A stretch of 64,000 nt of DNA from Phormidesmis sp963789215 (GCA_963789215.1 CAWBJY010000011.1:310001-374000), one strand, 5' to 3'; shown: positions 1 through 9,245, counted from the first letter of the stretch. A program made the numbers and translations. Notes: generated by a model from the letters alone, not told the origin.

Positions 1-596
1 GTTACCATCGCAGAAAAAGTAGAGGCGTTGATGGTGTGCTCTGCGTGGAGTATTAGGCACACGTCAAAGATGCGGGCCTCTAGAGGATCGGGCACCTTTT
101 CATTGAGCATATAAAGAAAGTTAGCCGCGTAGCCCAAATCGTCTCTGGGCTGAACAGGGTCGTTTCCTTTCCGCATGAGCGCAAAAGCAGCGACCATTGT
201 CGGAATTTTGGCAATAATGCGCACTACCGCATCCTGTACGTAGCTAGGATCTTCTAGCTCGCGCTTAGAGTGGAATAAGCCCAAAGCTGCTGCACAAGCT
301 TGTAAGGCATCCATGGGATGTCCGCTTTCTGGAAAGCACTTCATCATGTCGCGAATGCGATACTTGAGGCGGCGATGGTACTGTACTTCGTGCTCGAACG
401 TGGTGAGCTCTTGCTGGGTAGGCAGTCCACCCCAAATGAGCAAATAGGCCGTCTCTAAAAAGCTGCTTTGTCTCGCTAAATCCTCAATGCTGATGCCGCG
501 ATACTCCAATACGCCGTTTTGCCCATCGACGTAGCTAATACTCGACTGCGTGGCCGGAACACCTTCCAAACCCGGCCTATAGTCGCATGTCGCCAT
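1..596 (-). CDS. gltA: Citrate synthase, N-terminal part (cut by the left window edge)
   Basis: This is the first step of the TCA cycle: condensation of oxaloacetate and acetyl-CoA to citrate in the cytoplasm. I translated the minus strand from the ATG at 596. The product begins MATCDYRPGLEGVPATQSSI and continues with GQNGVLEYRGISIEDLA and LIWGGLPTQQEL, the conserved N-terminal block of bacterial citrate synthases. About 198 codons are visible; the catalytic histidines and aspartate lie beyond the window. A GGGAG sequence sits about 8 bases before the ATG. The family assignment is strong; only completeness is unknown. Confidence 0.93.
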   Translation of the reverse strand, partial: MATCDYRPGLEGVPATQSSISYVDGQNGVLEYRGISIEDLARQSSFLETAYLLIWGGLPTQQELTTFEHEVQYHRRLKYRIRDMMKCFPESGHPMDALQACAAALGLFHSKRELEDPSYVQDAVVRIIAKIPTMVAAFALMRKGNDPVQPRDDLGYAANFLYMLNEKVPDPLEARIFDVCLILHAEHTINASTFSAMV

Positions 597-716
597 TTGG
601 AGACTCCCTTGCTAATGAATGCTTAACTGCTGCTTTATATAGTATTTGGTCATCGGCACACTGGATAGGTAACCTCTGATACCGCTGCTCAGGAAGTTGT
701 CACGCGCTGCTGGTGT

Positions 717-2036
717 TTAATCGGTATTGAGAATGCCGTTTTCTGGGTTGACTAAGCGCTGTAGCTTTTGCTTAATCTGCTTGTCAAAAACTTCCCACTT
801 CTGACGGTTATAGTCGCCGTTCTCATAAAAGCCAGAGAGAAAGCCAATCGGAATTTCGAACCCGCCCGCCATCGATCGGCCACCGCCGAAGAAGCGCCCC
901 TGGCTGTCCTGTCCGAAAGCTTCTTTAATAAATTCGTCGGGGTCGAGCGTGATTTTGTTAGTTCGCAACGAGCCGACAACCAGCTCTTTTTCTTCGTCTT
1001 CGTCGTGGACAATACCATAGACGACAGCGGTATGGACGTTTTCTTCGGTGACTAGAAAATCGGCGGCTTGAGGAATGGCGTCTCTATCTTCGTAGCGCAG
1101 ATAGCCGACACCTGCGATGGATACGCTATTTTGCATGTGACGATTGCGGAGCGATCGCTCGATCACATCCATCACCCGTCTAGAGCGAGAAGCCTGCAAT
1201 ACTGCGCTCAAAAGCTGGGCGTCGTAATATTGACTGAGATAAGCAGCCGCTAAAAAATCTGGCTCTGAAGCCTGCATGAGCTGACTCGTGTCTGAGCGCA
1301 AGCCGTGCATGAGCGCTGTTGCGCATTTGACGTGGGTGCTATTGCTGCGATCGAGCTGAATGAGCCCAGACTGTAAATACTGCGTCAAGATAGTGGCCGT
1401 GGCGTGGATATCTGGACGAATATCGGCTAGTTCGGCGTCTAGTTTGCCTTGGCTAGCATGATGATCGACGACTAAGATCAACGGTAGCTCGGCGGCTTTT
1501 ACAAGATCTGTAAGTTGGCTGGTCGTGCCTTGAGTGTCGATTAAAATGTAGCCCTGGTACTGATTCAGATCAGGTCTGTCTTTGGGCTGAGCTGGCCAGC
1601 GTTTGGCCGGTAGGTTGGTTAGCTTTACGAGCGCGATGTTCTCCTGGTGGCTGAGCGTTCCGGAGTAGTAGATGTCGCACTGGATGTTGTAGGCGCTGGC
1701 AATGATACGGTAAGCCCAGGCCGCTGAGAGCGCGTCCGGGTCTGGAAAGTCTTGCAGCAGAACGAGCTGATGCGATCCGCTATGCTTTTTCAGCAGCTTT
1801 TCTAACGCTTCTGCCGGGTTGTCTTCGAACCCTGCCGCTCTACGAAGGATGGCCGCTTGATCGGCGATCGCACTTTCTCCCCTCTCCGACTGAGCCTCAG
1901 CGGTGGATTTCTTAGGTTCTGAAGCAGATTTTGAAGCTAGGTTATCTATCAAAGTACTTTCCGTAGACGATATAGAGTCTAAAAACGACATAAAGGGCCA
2001 AAAGTTCAGAGTAGCGGCACAGTGATTACCTATCAT
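717..2036 (-). CDS. DHH-family phosphoesterase (NrnA-like)
   Basis: A predicted Mn-dependent phosphoesterase of the DHH/DHHA1 superfamily, the group that includes oligoribonuclease/pAp phosphatase NrnA. Visible motifs are QDFPDPDALSAAWA (motif I), LIDTQ (motif II), VVDHHAS (the DHH signature) and a C-terminal GGGRSMAGGFEIPIGF glycine-rich DHHA1 loop that binds substrate. The first ~85 residues are an extra, Ser/Ala/Glu-rich segment of no known function. I chose the ATG at 2036 because GAGGG lies about 8 bases upstream; an internal ATG at 1991 is an alternative. The exact substrate (nanoRNA, pAp or a cyclic dinucleotide) cannot be read from the sequence. Confidence 0.88.
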   Translation of the reverse strand: MIGNHCAATLNFWPFMSFLDSISSTESTLIDNLASKSASEPKKSTAEAQSERGESAIADQAAILRRAAGFEDNPAEALEKLLKKHSGSHQLVLLQDFPDPDALSAAWAYRIIASAYNIQCDIYYSGTLSHQENIALVKLTNLPAKRWPAQPKDRPDLNQYQGYILIDTQGTTSQLTDLVKAAELPLILVVDHHASQGKLDAELADIRPDIHATATILTQYLQSGLIQLDRSNSTHVKCATALMHGLRSDTSQLMQASEPDFLAAAYLSQYYDAQLLSAVLQASRSRRVMDVIERSLRNRHMQNSVSIAGVGYLRYEDRDAIPQAADFLVTEENVHTAVVYGIVHDEDEEKELVVGSLRTNKITLDPDEFIKEAFGQDSQGRFFGGGRSMAGGFEIPIGFLSGFYENGDYNRQKWEVFDKQIKQKLQRLVNPENGILNTD

Positions 2037-2195
2037 AGGTAACCCTCTTAGAGATAGACAGATGCGTGGGTAGTCACTCGCATCGAACAGGACTTTGATC
2101 GATGAGTGATAGGGGCCGCTAGTTGAAAGAAATTACGCTGAGAAGAAGTGAGCTGAGCTGACTGTAATTAAGATGAGTAGTTGAGATGAGTAGAT

Positions 2196-2696
2196 TTAGT
2201 TAAGACCGATAACGTACTGTCGCCATTCTTGGTGTACGCCGCCACGCACGTGCCTGGATATTTCGAAATAAAGGCTGCTGTGCGGTTTGCGCGGCGGATA
2301 AGCCAGCGGCATTCTGGCTTCTTTGGGCGTACGGCTTCCTTTTTTAACGTTGCAGCGAACGCAGGCGCTGACGATGTTTTCCCAGCTATCGCCGCCGCCA
2401 CGAGAGCGTGGGATAACGTGGTCTAGCGTCAGGCCGTCGCCTGCGTAGCCGCAGTATTGGCAGGTGTTGTTGTCTCTGTGCAGTAGGTTTCGCCGAGTGA
2501 GCGGAATTTCTTTGTAGGGAATGCGAACGTAATGACGCAACCGAATGACTGTAGGCATTTGGAAGCCGGGGTAAATCTGCTGATGATGCTCTTCGAGCCG
2601 TTCAGCTTTTCCCTTGATGATGAGCACCACAGCGCGTCGCCAGCTTGTGATGTTCAAAGGTTCGTAAGAAGCATTTAAAACGAGGACTTTACTCAT
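2196..2696 (-). CDS. HNH endonuclease
   Basis: A 166-residue HNH nuclease-fold protein of a type common in cyanobacterial chromosomes. The N-terminus (MSKVLVLNASYEPLNITSWR) is typical of this stand-alone group. The zinc and catalytic core is at residues ~88-135: a CQYCG pair, LDHVIPRSRGGGDSWENIV (His-Asn) and CVRCN. It is not next to an intron, intein or restriction methylase, so a housekeeping or DNA-processing role is more likely than homing, but the actual substrate is unknown. It reads away from alr, with which it shares a ~200-bp spacer. Confidence 0.88.
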   Translation of the reverse strand: MSKVLVLNASYEPLNITSWRRAVVLIIKGKAERLEEHHQQIYPGFQMPTVIRLRHYVRIPYKEIPLTRRNLLHRDNNTCQYCGYAGDGLTLDHVIPRSRGGGDSWENIVSACVRCNVKKGSRTPKEARMPLAYPPRKPHSSLYFEISRHVRGGVHQEWRQYVIGLN

Positions 2697-2904
2697 TTCA
2701 TCCCGCCAGGATCCTGCGTAAATACTAGCACATACGACCTATTATGAGCGGCTTGCGGCTGATAGACTATCTGAGATGATGGAACGTTGATAAATATTTT
2801 TGAAGACCGCTCTTGAAGACGTTTTTGGCAGGCCGTTGTTGAGATGGTTTTGTTGAAGCAGTCTACTGAAGCGGTTTTGTTGAGGCGGTAGAGGAACGCT
2901 CGCT

Positions 2905-4179
2905 ATGCTCAGTTGGGATCAAACGCCTGCGCTTTCTCCTATGCGCCGCTGTCGAGCTTGGGTGGAGATTGATTTGGCGGCGCTAGCGCATAATGTGCGA
3001 TCGCTCAAAGCGCTGCTGCCACCTAAAACAGATTTGATGTCGGTTGTGAAAGCCGATGCTTACGGGCATGGAGCCGTGAGCGTGGCTCAAGTGGCGCTAG
3101 CTTCGGGAGCGACCTGGCTGGGCGTGGCGACGGTGCCAGAAGGCATGGAGCTGCGAAAAGCTGGGATTAATGCCCCAATTTTAGTGATGGGGGCGGTGAA
3201 TGAGCCAGGTGAGATGCGCGCGATCGCTCGCTGGCAGCTTCAGCCCACGATTGTTAACCCTAAACAGGCGCTGATATTTTCTGAGACCCTAGCTAGCTAT
3301 TGGCGCTATACCGGGACGAGCGCAGAAAATACTAATACCGGCGAGTCGATGGCAGTTCCGGTGCATCTAAAATTAGATACGGGAATGTCGCGACTAGGCT
3401 TTGACTGGCAGCATCCGGTGGAGTTTGTTCGCTTAGTTCAGCAGCTTCCTCATTTAGAACCTGTCAGTCTATATTCTCATTTGGCCACAGCAGATAGCCC
3501 CGATCCGGCGATCATGCAGCTTCAGCACAAGCGGTTTGAATGGGCAATCGCCGCTCTAGAGAAAGCGGCCCTGCTGCCGCCTAAATTGCATCTGGCTAAC
3601 TCGGCAGCAACCCTAGCAGATTCAGACTTGCACTACGATATGGTGCGAGCTGGACTGGCCACCTACGGTCTATACCCCGCGCCCCATCTAAAGACTCAAG
3701 CCGATCTGCGACCTGTTCTAGCTTTGAAGGCTCGAATTACGCATATTAAACAAATTGAACCGGGTACTGGGGTGAGCTACGGTCATCGGTTTGTTGCTAC
3801 TAAGCCCACGAAAATTGCGATTGTGGGCATTGGCTATGCGGATGGGGTGCCGCGTATTTTGTCTAATCAGTTGGAGTGCGTAGTGGCCGACTGCCTGGTG
3901 CCGCAAATCGGGTCGATTACGATGGATCAGCTCGTGCTAGATGTCTCTGAGCTAGAGACTGTGCAGGTGGGCGATGTAGTGACACTCTTAGGTGAGACGG
4001 ACTTGGGTGAGACGGACTTGGGTGAGACGGGCGAACATTCTTTGAGCGCAGATCGTTGGGCCGTGTTGGCGCAGACCATTTCTTGGGAAATTGTTTGCAG
4101 CTTTAAGCACCGGCTGCCTCGGGTGCAAAAGGGCGCAGTGACACACTGGCCGGTTAGAGATAGCGTTGAAGCCGAGTAA
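2905..4179 (+). CDS. alr: Alanine racemase
   Basis: A PLP-dependent racemase making D-alanine for peptidoglycan. It has the N-terminal motif WVEIDLAALAHNV, the PLP-lysine motif VVKADAYGHGA (residues ~48-58) and the second catalytic base in GVSYGHRF. VAIVGIGYADG-like and GSITMDQLVLDVS blocks mark the C-terminal barrel. At 424 residues it is somewhat longer than the usual 360-390. Part of the excess is an insertion GETDLGETDLGETGEH near residues 363-378 produced by a 15-bp direct repeat, where most racemases have a short loop after the VVTLLG strand. The spacer upstream holds degenerate copies of a GTTGA-GCGG motif, with no clear promoter. Confidence 0.95.
   Translation: MLSWDQTPALSPMRRCRAWVEIDLAALAHNVRSLKALLPPKTDLMSVVKADAYGHGAVSVAQVALASGATWLGVATVPEGMELRKAGINAPILVMGAVNEPGEMRAIARWQLQPTIVNPKQALIFSETLASYWRYTGTSAENTNTGESMAVPVHLKLDTGMSRLGFDWQHPVEFVRLVQQLPHLEPVSLYSHLATADSPDPAIMQLQHKRFEWAIAALEKAALLPPKLHLANSAATLADSDLHYDMVRAGLATYGLYPAPHLKTQADLRPVLALKARITHIKQIEPGTGVSYGHRFVATKPTKIAIVGIGYADGVPRILSNQLECVVADCLVPQIGSITMDQLVLDVSELETVQVGDVVTLLGETDLGETDLGETGEHSLSADRWAVLAQTISWEIVCSFKHRLPRVQKGAVTHWPVRDSVEAE
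3991..4030 (+). repeat. 15-bp in-frame direct repeat inside alr
   Basis: Two identical 15-base units (GGTGAGACGGACTTG at 3991 and 4006) are followed by the first ten bases of a third. They encode GETDL-GETDL-GET. Exact identity between units points to recent replication slippage rather than ancient duplication. Confidence 0.9.
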
Positions 4180-4328
4180 GCAGTAGGTGCGTAAATGGGT
4201 TTTTGCCAGATGCTCGTTCGAGTGGGCGTTTCCGCCACCTGAATTAGATTTAAGCCGAGTTTTGAAAAAACCTTGAAAATACAGCTAGAGCTTTCGCAGA
4301 GTTCTTGGTATCATGGTTGCTCACTCAA

Positions 4329-4417
4329 GGAGAAGTGGCTGAGTGGTTGAAAGCGGCTCCCTGCTAAGGAGTTATGGGGTGTAAACTTCATCGAGGGTTC
4401 GAATCCCTCCTTCTCCG
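4329..4417 (+). tRNA. tRNA-Ser (anticodon GCU)
   Basis: The acceptor arm GGAGAAG at 4329 pairs with CTTCTCC ending at 4416, with discriminator G at 4417. The anticodon loop CTGCTAA puts GCT at 4363-4365. The T arm GAGGGTTCGAATCCCTC is canonical. A long variable arm between the anticodon and T arms fits a class II serine tRNA. No CCA is encoded. Confidence 0.95.
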
Positions 4418-4438
4418 TTGGTTTCACGGGTTTTCCCG

Positions 4439-4978
4439 CTATAGGTTTCGAACGGCCCAGAGCAGTCTCTCTGGCGTTGCATTGGAGTGGGCAAACGAGA
4501 ACAGATGCTGAAAACGCAGTTTGCCTTGGGCATCTAGCACGAACTGTGCCGGTAGCGGTGCACCTAATGCTTGCCCAGTGCCATATTGGCGAAATGTTTG
4601 GCAGCTTGGGTCTACTAGCAGCGGCATGGGTAGGGACAGATCTTGCTGCACCGTCTGGCTTTGCGAGCTGTCTGTGCTGGTAATGAGCAGGAGCTGTGCG
4701 CCGAGTCCCACAAACTGTTGGTAGGACTCGACAAGTGCCAAAATATGTGGATAGCAAAAAGGGCAGTACTGTTTTTCTGTAAAGATGCGTGTGAATGCCA
4801 GCACAACTGGCTTGCCTCTGTATTGCGAGAGCTGGCACTGACTGTTTTGGGCGTTGGGTAGCGCAAAGTCGGGCAGCGTTTGCCCGAGCAGAAATCGGCA
4901 GTAGGCAGGCACCGGCAGTAGGTTATTGAAGAACCGGCGGTTGACAAGCCCGCTGAAATCGCGGGAGGTGAGCTGCAT
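4439..4978 (-). CDS. Peroxiredoxin-like redoxin (AhpC/TSA superfamily)
   Basis: A thioredoxin-fold protein with the redoxin opening LLGQTLPDFALPNA, a SQYRGKPVVLAFTRIF strand-helix, and a YCPFC motif where peroxiredoxins carry the peroxidatic cysteine. The later LLLITSTDSSQ and QFVLDAQGKLRF blocks also fit the fold. The CPFC pair resembles thioredoxin-like or PrxQ-type chemistry more than the TxxC of 2-Cys peroxiredoxins, so peroxidase activity is inferred, not seen. I chose the ATG at 4978, with GGAAA upstream; an in-frame ATG at 5032 would add 18 residues. It lies 119 bases downstream of the 2-Cys peroxiredoxin on the same strand and may be cotranscribed with it. Confidence 0.75.
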   Translation of the reverse strand: MQLTSRDFSGLVNRRFFNNLLPVPAYCRFLLGQTLPDFALPNAQNSQCQLSQYRGKPVVLAFTRIFTEKQYCPFCYPHILALVESYQQFVGLGAQLLLITSTDSSQSQTVQQDLSLPMPLLVDPSCQTFRQYGTGQALGAPLPAQFVLDAQGKLRFQHLFSFAHSNATPERLLWAVRNL

Positions 4979-5097
4979 GGGCGGTTTGTTTCCAAAAGAC
5001 GTCAAAAGACCGATAGATGCTGAAAACAACATTCTATCGGCCTTTGGCGAGTGCTAACCCAGCTAACAAGCGGGCCTATTCTAAGAGCAATTACCCC

Positions 5098-5703
5098 TTA
5101 GACGGCTGCAAAGAACTCTTTAGACTTCACAGGATCTGGATTCATGGTGGCATCGCCCGGCTGCCAGCCAGCGGGACATACTTCGTCGGGGTGAGACTGG
5201 ACGTACTGAATGGCTTGAAGTACGCGGAAGGTTTCGTCTACGCTGCGGCCAAAAGATAGGTTGTTGATGGTCGCGTGCTGAAGGACACCCTCTTTGTCGA
5301 TAATGAACAGACCGCGCAGAGCGATACCGGCTTCGGGATCTAGGACGTTGTAGTCGGCGCTGAGGGTCTTTTTGATATCGGACACTAGCGGATAGTTGAG
5401 ATCGCCAACACCGCCTGCCTTACGGTCGGTTTGAATCCAGGCAAGGTGAGAGAACTCGCTGTCTACGGAAACGCCTAGTACTTCGGTGTTAATATCCTTG
5501 AACTGGCTGTAGCTGTCGCTAAAGGCCGTGATTTCTGTAGGACAAACGAAGGTGAAATCCAGCGGATAGAAAAAGAGCACAACATACTTTCCGCGATAGT
5601 CGGATAGCTTAATTGTCTTAAATTCTTGATCGACAACCGCTGTTGCCGTGAAGTCGGGGGCACTTTCACCAACTCTTAAACATCCTTGAACGGACTCGCT
5701 CAT
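5098..5703 (-). CDS. Typical 2-Cys peroxiredoxin
   Basis: A thiol peroxidase that reduces H2O2 and organic peroxides with electrons from the thioredoxin system. The peroxidatic cysteine is in FYPLDFTFVCPTEI (near residue 54) and the resolving cysteine is in the C-terminal DEVCPAGWQPGD. The GGVGDLNYPL loop is also present. At 201 residues it has the length of the cyanobacterial and chloroplast 2-Cys Prx family. The C-terminal tail resembles the YF-containing tail linked to overoxidation sensitivity, though a clear YF pair is not visible. It is divergently placed from the lipoprotein gene across a ~500-bp spacer. Confidence 0.95.
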   Translation of the reverse strand: MSESVQGCLRVGESAPDFTATAVVDQEFKTIKLSDYRGKYVVLFFYPLDFTFVCPTEITAFSDSYSQFKDINTEVLGVSVDSEFSHLAWIQTDRKAGGVGDLNYPLVSDIKKTLSADYNVLDPEAGIALRGLFIIDKEGVLQHATINNLSFGRSVDETFRVLQAIQYVQSHPDEVCPAGWQPGDATMNPDPVKSKEFFAAV

Positions 5704-6199
5704 TCGGCTCTCCTTAATATATTTACGACTGAAATATTACGACTGAAAACACTCAGAGATACTAACATTAATGAACCCACCGGCCGAGGGCAACTCGCGC
5801 CATGGCGATCGCCGATTGAAGTGCAGGAATGCACCCTCACACCCAAGGCAACGACGGATAGCTTTTTTGTTTTCGGGGCTGTTTCTCAGTTAGTTTTTCG
5901 GCTGTGTTTTCGGTCTAAAAGACTTTGGGTTCGTCAGCTTCTGACATTCTAACTTCTGACATTTTAACTTTTGGCATCTTAACAATGATCTTTCTATTGA
6001 AACTAGCTATATAGCTCAAAAGAGAGAAGGTGATTTAGTATCCTGTCTGTATTGTTCGACACATCAGTTGCGCTATGCAGAAATTTTATCTGACTGATTG
6101 TCTATTGCTGTCTTGACTGTCCGTTGGTTAGCTCTAGCTGTTGGCCATTTCTAACAAATTTCATTTCTTCCCAAGCCACCATTAAAGAGGAACTATAGA
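5704..6199. repeat. Intergenic spacer with a 15-bp tandem repeat (5936-5980)
   Basis: This is a divergent spacer between the peroxiredoxin and the lipoprotein gene; I see no convincing coding region. At 5936, 5951 and 5966 there are three 15-base units with the consensus AACTTCTGACATTTT. The third is degenerate. A GCGATCGC octamer lies near 5804. Promoters for both flanking genes must lie here, but I could not assign boxes. Confidence 0.7.
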
Positions 6200-7069
6200 T
6201 TGAAAAATATATTTTTAAGTAGCGATAAAGGCCGAAGCCGTGATCAGAGTAACGGCCCGCGCAAGAATCAGCGCCGCTGTTCAAATAAGCGTGGGTCTGC
6301 GGCACTTGGGCTTTTAGCTGCTGCTGCTTTGGCTTTACTACCGGCCTGCGGGGGGTCTGATGTAGCAGACACAGCCGCAGAAGAAAGCAACGTGACCGCT
6401 GAGGAAGTTGCCGAAAATACGGGCGATCATGTTGGCGAAGAAGTCACAATCCGCAGCACCGTAGAAGAAACCGTTGACGATTCGGCTTTCTTATTAAATG
6501 ACGATAATTATTTTGATGGCGAAGGCATCTTGGTAATTAACGCGACGGGTGAAGCTTTTGTCGTGCCTGATGTTGGCGATAGCGAAGTACAGGTGACCGG
6601 CACGGTCGAAACTTTTGCGATGACGACGGTGGCCGAGAGCTACGGTCTGACGCTAGATCCCGATCTTTATCAAGACTATGAAACTAAGCCGGTTATCATC
6701 GCGCAGTCTATTGCGCTAGCGCCCGATCCAGGTGAGATTACCGCAGATCCTGAGAAATTTTACAATCAGCGTATTGCAGTGGAAGGGGATGTTGATGAGA
6801 TTCGCGAGACGGGTCTGTTTACCATTGCTGAGGAGAAACTGTTTGGCGGCGAAGACCTGCTGGTATACGCACCAGATACGGCTGCTTTTAGGCCAATAGA
6901 GGAATCTGAGGCGGTTACGGTTACGGGCGTTTTGCGTCCTTTTGTGGTGGCTGACTTTGAGAAGGACTACAACTTGAAGTGGGATCTTTCTGTGAAAGAG
7001 GAAGTCGAAGCTGAGTATGATACGAAGCCCGTTTTTGTCGCGGATAGCGTTTATCCTTCTGCTATCTAA
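6200..7069 (+). CDS. Predicted lipoprotein with two tandem copies of one domain
   Basis: Function unknown. A TTG start with GAGG nine bases upstream gives a 289-residue product. The N-terminus is long and basic, then a hydrophobic run ends in the lipobox LLPAC with Cys50, so the mature protein should be lipid-anchored. The mature part is acidic and contains two similar halves (about residues 66-177 and 178-287). Each has a strand-rich start (GEEVTIRSTV; NQRIAVEGDV), a turn with GEGILVINA or GGEDLLVYA, a VQVTGTVETF or VTVTGVLRPF strand, and an ending YETKPVIIAQSI or YDTKPVFVADSV. This pattern looks like an OB- or NucBlike beta barrel, but I do not recognise a named family. Confidence 0.75.
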   Translation: MKNIFLSSDKGRSRDQSNGPRKNQRRCSNKRGSAALGLLAAAALALLPACGGSDVADTAAEESNVTAEEVAENTGDHVGEEVTIRSTVEETVDDSAFLLNDDNYFDGEGILVINATGEAFVVPDVGDSEVQVTGTVETFAMTTVAESYGLTLDPDLYQDYETKPVIIAQSIALAPDPGEITADPEKFYNQRIAVEGDVDEIRETGLFTIAEEKLFGGEDLLVYAPDTAAFRPIEESEAVTVTGVLRPFVVADFEKDYNLKWDLSVKEEVEAEYDTKPVFVADSVYPSAI

Positions 7070-7128
7070 CTGCTTCTGCTGTCTAAATAAAGATAGTTGC
7101 AGGACCGCTTTAGTCCCGAGCTGATTTG

Positions 7129-7164
7129 AGGACGGAATGGCATTGCTATTCTGTCCTTTTTCTT
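7129..7164 (+). terminator. Rho-independent terminator after the lipoprotein gene
   Basis: The stem AGGACGGAAT (7129-7138) pairs with ATTCTGTCCT (7148-7157) with one G-U pair. A nine-base loop separates the arms and a T run follows. Confidence 0.8.
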
Positions 7165-7187
7165 GTCTGAGGGCGAGGCGATCGCAC

Positions 7188-8150
7188 CTAAGCCTGCTTG
7201 TACTGAATTTTGAGATTAGGTAACCCTTCTAGCTTTTCGGGTGGGTCGAAGGTGCCTTCTTTCGGGGTCATTAATATGAGCCCTTTGGGAATGCAGCGAA
7301 TTTCAATGGGGGTATCTCCTATCATCTCGCCATCTAGCACAACTTTTTGAGGGGTATCGGTTGTAATGGTGAGCGCTCTACAGCGAAAGTAGCCAATGTC
7401 TTCTCGCTTACTAGAGCGTCTGTTCATAGCCGTTTGGAAAAGATTGTAAGAGGCCGCGATCGCGCTACCTGCTCCTTCGGGCGCAAATATTGTGACATCT
7501 AGCAGCCCATCAAACGGCACTACGTCTGATGGGCCCTGCGCTAGAACCGACGTGGCAGGCGCGGCGTTCGCGATCGTAATCCCCGATGCGTCAAAGCTAA
7601 TAGTTCGATCCGCCGTCTCTATGACTGCATTGAACGGCGTTAGCTCTCTTACCTGCTGAAAGGCCGAGAGAATGTAGGCGGCTGTCCCTAACTTGTTTTT
7701 CAGCTTGCGGTTTGCCTGGGCTATCACCTCGGCTTCTAACCCGATTCCTGCAAGGAGTATTAAGGGTTTTCCATTACAGCTACCCACGTCAATTTGTCTG
7801 GGAATGCCTTCTAAAATAGTGGCGCAGGCATTGTCAGTATTATCCGAAATGCCAAAGGCAGCCGCGATCGCATTCGCTGTTCCTCTAGGAATAATGCCTA
7901 GCGGTAACCCAGTGCCAACGAGCTTCCCTGCAACTGCAGATACCGTGCCATCGCCTCCGGACGCCACAACCCCTTCAGCGCCCTGCTCAATCGCCTGCTC
8001 GGCTAGATCTTCAGCGGACGCTTCGGGCGTGGTTTCTAAAACTGTGAGGTTAAGCCTAGCCCCGAGCAGCTGTTCGATGCGCGATCGCTCGACTGCTGCA
8101 TCGCCTTGACCAGAAACAGGATTATAGATGAGGTATATATTAGCGCTCAC
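7188..8150 (-). CDS. Diacylglycerol kinase-family lipid kinase (YegS/BmrU-like)
   Basis: A cytosolic ATP-dependent lipid kinase related to DAG kinases and sphingosine kinase. Signature blocks are IYNPVSGQGD at the N-terminus, the catalytic VVASGGDGTVSAVAG, then PLGIIPRGTANAIAAAFG. A beta-sandwich C-terminal domain contains PFDGLLDVTIFAPEG and VVLDGEMIGDTPIEI. At 320 residues it is of normal length. It follows the MscS-type gene by 33 bases on the same strand, so the two are probably one transcript. That suggests a role in membrane lipid adjustment alongside osmotic release. The lipid substrate is not predictable. Confidence 0.9.
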   Translation of the reverse strand: MSANIYLIYNPVSGQGDAAVERSRIEQLLGARLNLTVLETTPEASAEDLAEQAIEQGAEGVVASGGDGTVSAVAGKLVGTGLPLGIIPRGTANAIAAAFGISDNTDNACATILEGIPRQIDVGSCNGKPLILLAGIGLEAEVIAQANRKLKNKLGTAAYILSAFQQVRELTPFNAVIETADRTISFDASGITIANAAPATSVLAQGPSDVVPFDGLLDVTIFAPEGAGSAIAASYNLFQTAMNRRSSKREDIGYFRCRALTITTDTPQKVVLDGEMIGDTPIEIRCIPKGLILMTPKEGTFDPPEKLEGLPNLKIQYKQA

Positions 8151-8183
8151 AGGCGTTCACAAAATAGTATTGGACTTAAAAGA

Positions 8184-9083
8184 TTAGTTCGCAGCGGGTG
8201 TCCCTAGTCTGCTGGAGTCTGCGTATCTGTCCTGATCGAAGTGGTACACCGTTCGAATAGGATATGGGATGCTGATGTTTGCCTCATCGCAGGCTTGCTT
8301 GAGCGCTAGAATCACCTGTGTCTGTACCCTTCTTACGCTCTTCTGCTGAGGGATTGTCCAGTAGCGAACCAAAAAATTGATTGAACTATCGCCGAACTCT
8401 ACAATATCAACTTCGGCAGAGGGCATAGAGCGGACCTCTTCAATAGAATTAACGGCGGCTAGCATTGTTTCTACGGCCATATGTAGCGGCGTATTGTAAT
8501 CTACGCCAATGGCCAAATCTGTTCTACGCTGCGGTTTAGCCGTTTTCACTCTAACTGGGCTAGTAAAAACAATTGAATTAGGAACGACAACTAATTCGCC
8601 AGTGTACGTCCGAATACTGGTTGCTCTTAAGGCGATCTCTTCAACGGTACCCTCATAGCCCTCTACAACAATTTCGTCGCGTAGAGAAAAAGGCTCTTGT
8701 AGTAACAGCAAGATGCCCGAGAGAAAGTTTTTGAAAATATCTTGAAAAGCAAAGCCAATAGCAACCGAGCCAAGCCCTAATAGTGCTACTAAATCGGTAA
8801 CGCCAACATCTGGGAACGCCAAAATGCAGGCCAGTAAAATTCCTGTTGCCCAAGCACCTACATAGCCAGTTTGGACTAAAAGCGTCTGCAAAGATAGACT
8901 TTTAAGCGTCTTATTCGCGACCTTTCGAGCGGCTCTGCGGACTAGGTTAGCGAAGCTTCTCGTTAGCAATAAAACAATGACGGCCAAAACCAGCCCAGGT
9001 AGAACAGCAATGGCCTGTACCAACAGTTCGGCGAGCTTCTCTCTAACGCTAATCAATAAAGACTCGTCAAATACAGCGTCCAT
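8184..9083 (-). CDS. MscS-family mechanosensitive channel
   Basis: A small-conductance mechanosensitive channel homologue. It has about three N-terminal membrane segments (AIAVLPGLVLAVIVLLLTRS, an ATGILLACILAFPDV segment and the pore helix LLGLGSVAIGFAFQDIFKNF). The glycine/alanine-rich pore helix is characteristic. The cytoplasmic beta domain follows (LRDEIVVEGYEGTVEEIALR, TYTGELVVVPNSIVF). At 299 residues it resembles the minimal MscS architecture. It would open on hypo-osmotic membrane tension and release solutes. It is first in a likely two-gene operon with the lipid kinase. Confidence 0.93.
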   Translation of the reverse strand: MDAVFDESLLISVREKLAELLVQAIAVLPGLVLAVIVLLLTRSFANLVRRAARKVANKTLKSLSLQTLLVQTGYVGAWATGILLACILAFPDVGVTDLVALLGLGSVAIGFAFQDIFKNFLSGILLLLQEPFSLRDEIVVEGYEGTVEEIALRATSIRTYTGELVVVPNSIVFTSPVRVKTAKPQRRTDLAIGVDYNTPLHMAVETMLAAVNSIEEVRSMPSAEVDIVEFGDSSINFLVRYWTIPQQKSVRRVQTQVILALKQACDEANISIPYPIRTVYHFDQDRYADSSRLGTPAAN

Positions 9084-9245
9084 GTTTTCTCCTTCAGGCT
9101 CTATGGCTTGCAGTTTAATCTTATGAGTATAATCTTATGAGTTCAGGCTTATAGGCTTACTCAAAACTGCCGCCCCGCAATTAAGCAAGGCAGCAGCTTC
9201 AATCAGCGTTTGCGCTTATGGTTGGTTGCCAAGACGTCTGGCTAA

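Noticed and set aside
666..2050. Short similarity (TAGGTAACC-TCT) on both sides of the DHH gene, considered as an element target site
   Set aside because: Only about 12 bases match, with no inverted ends and no transposase; likely chance.
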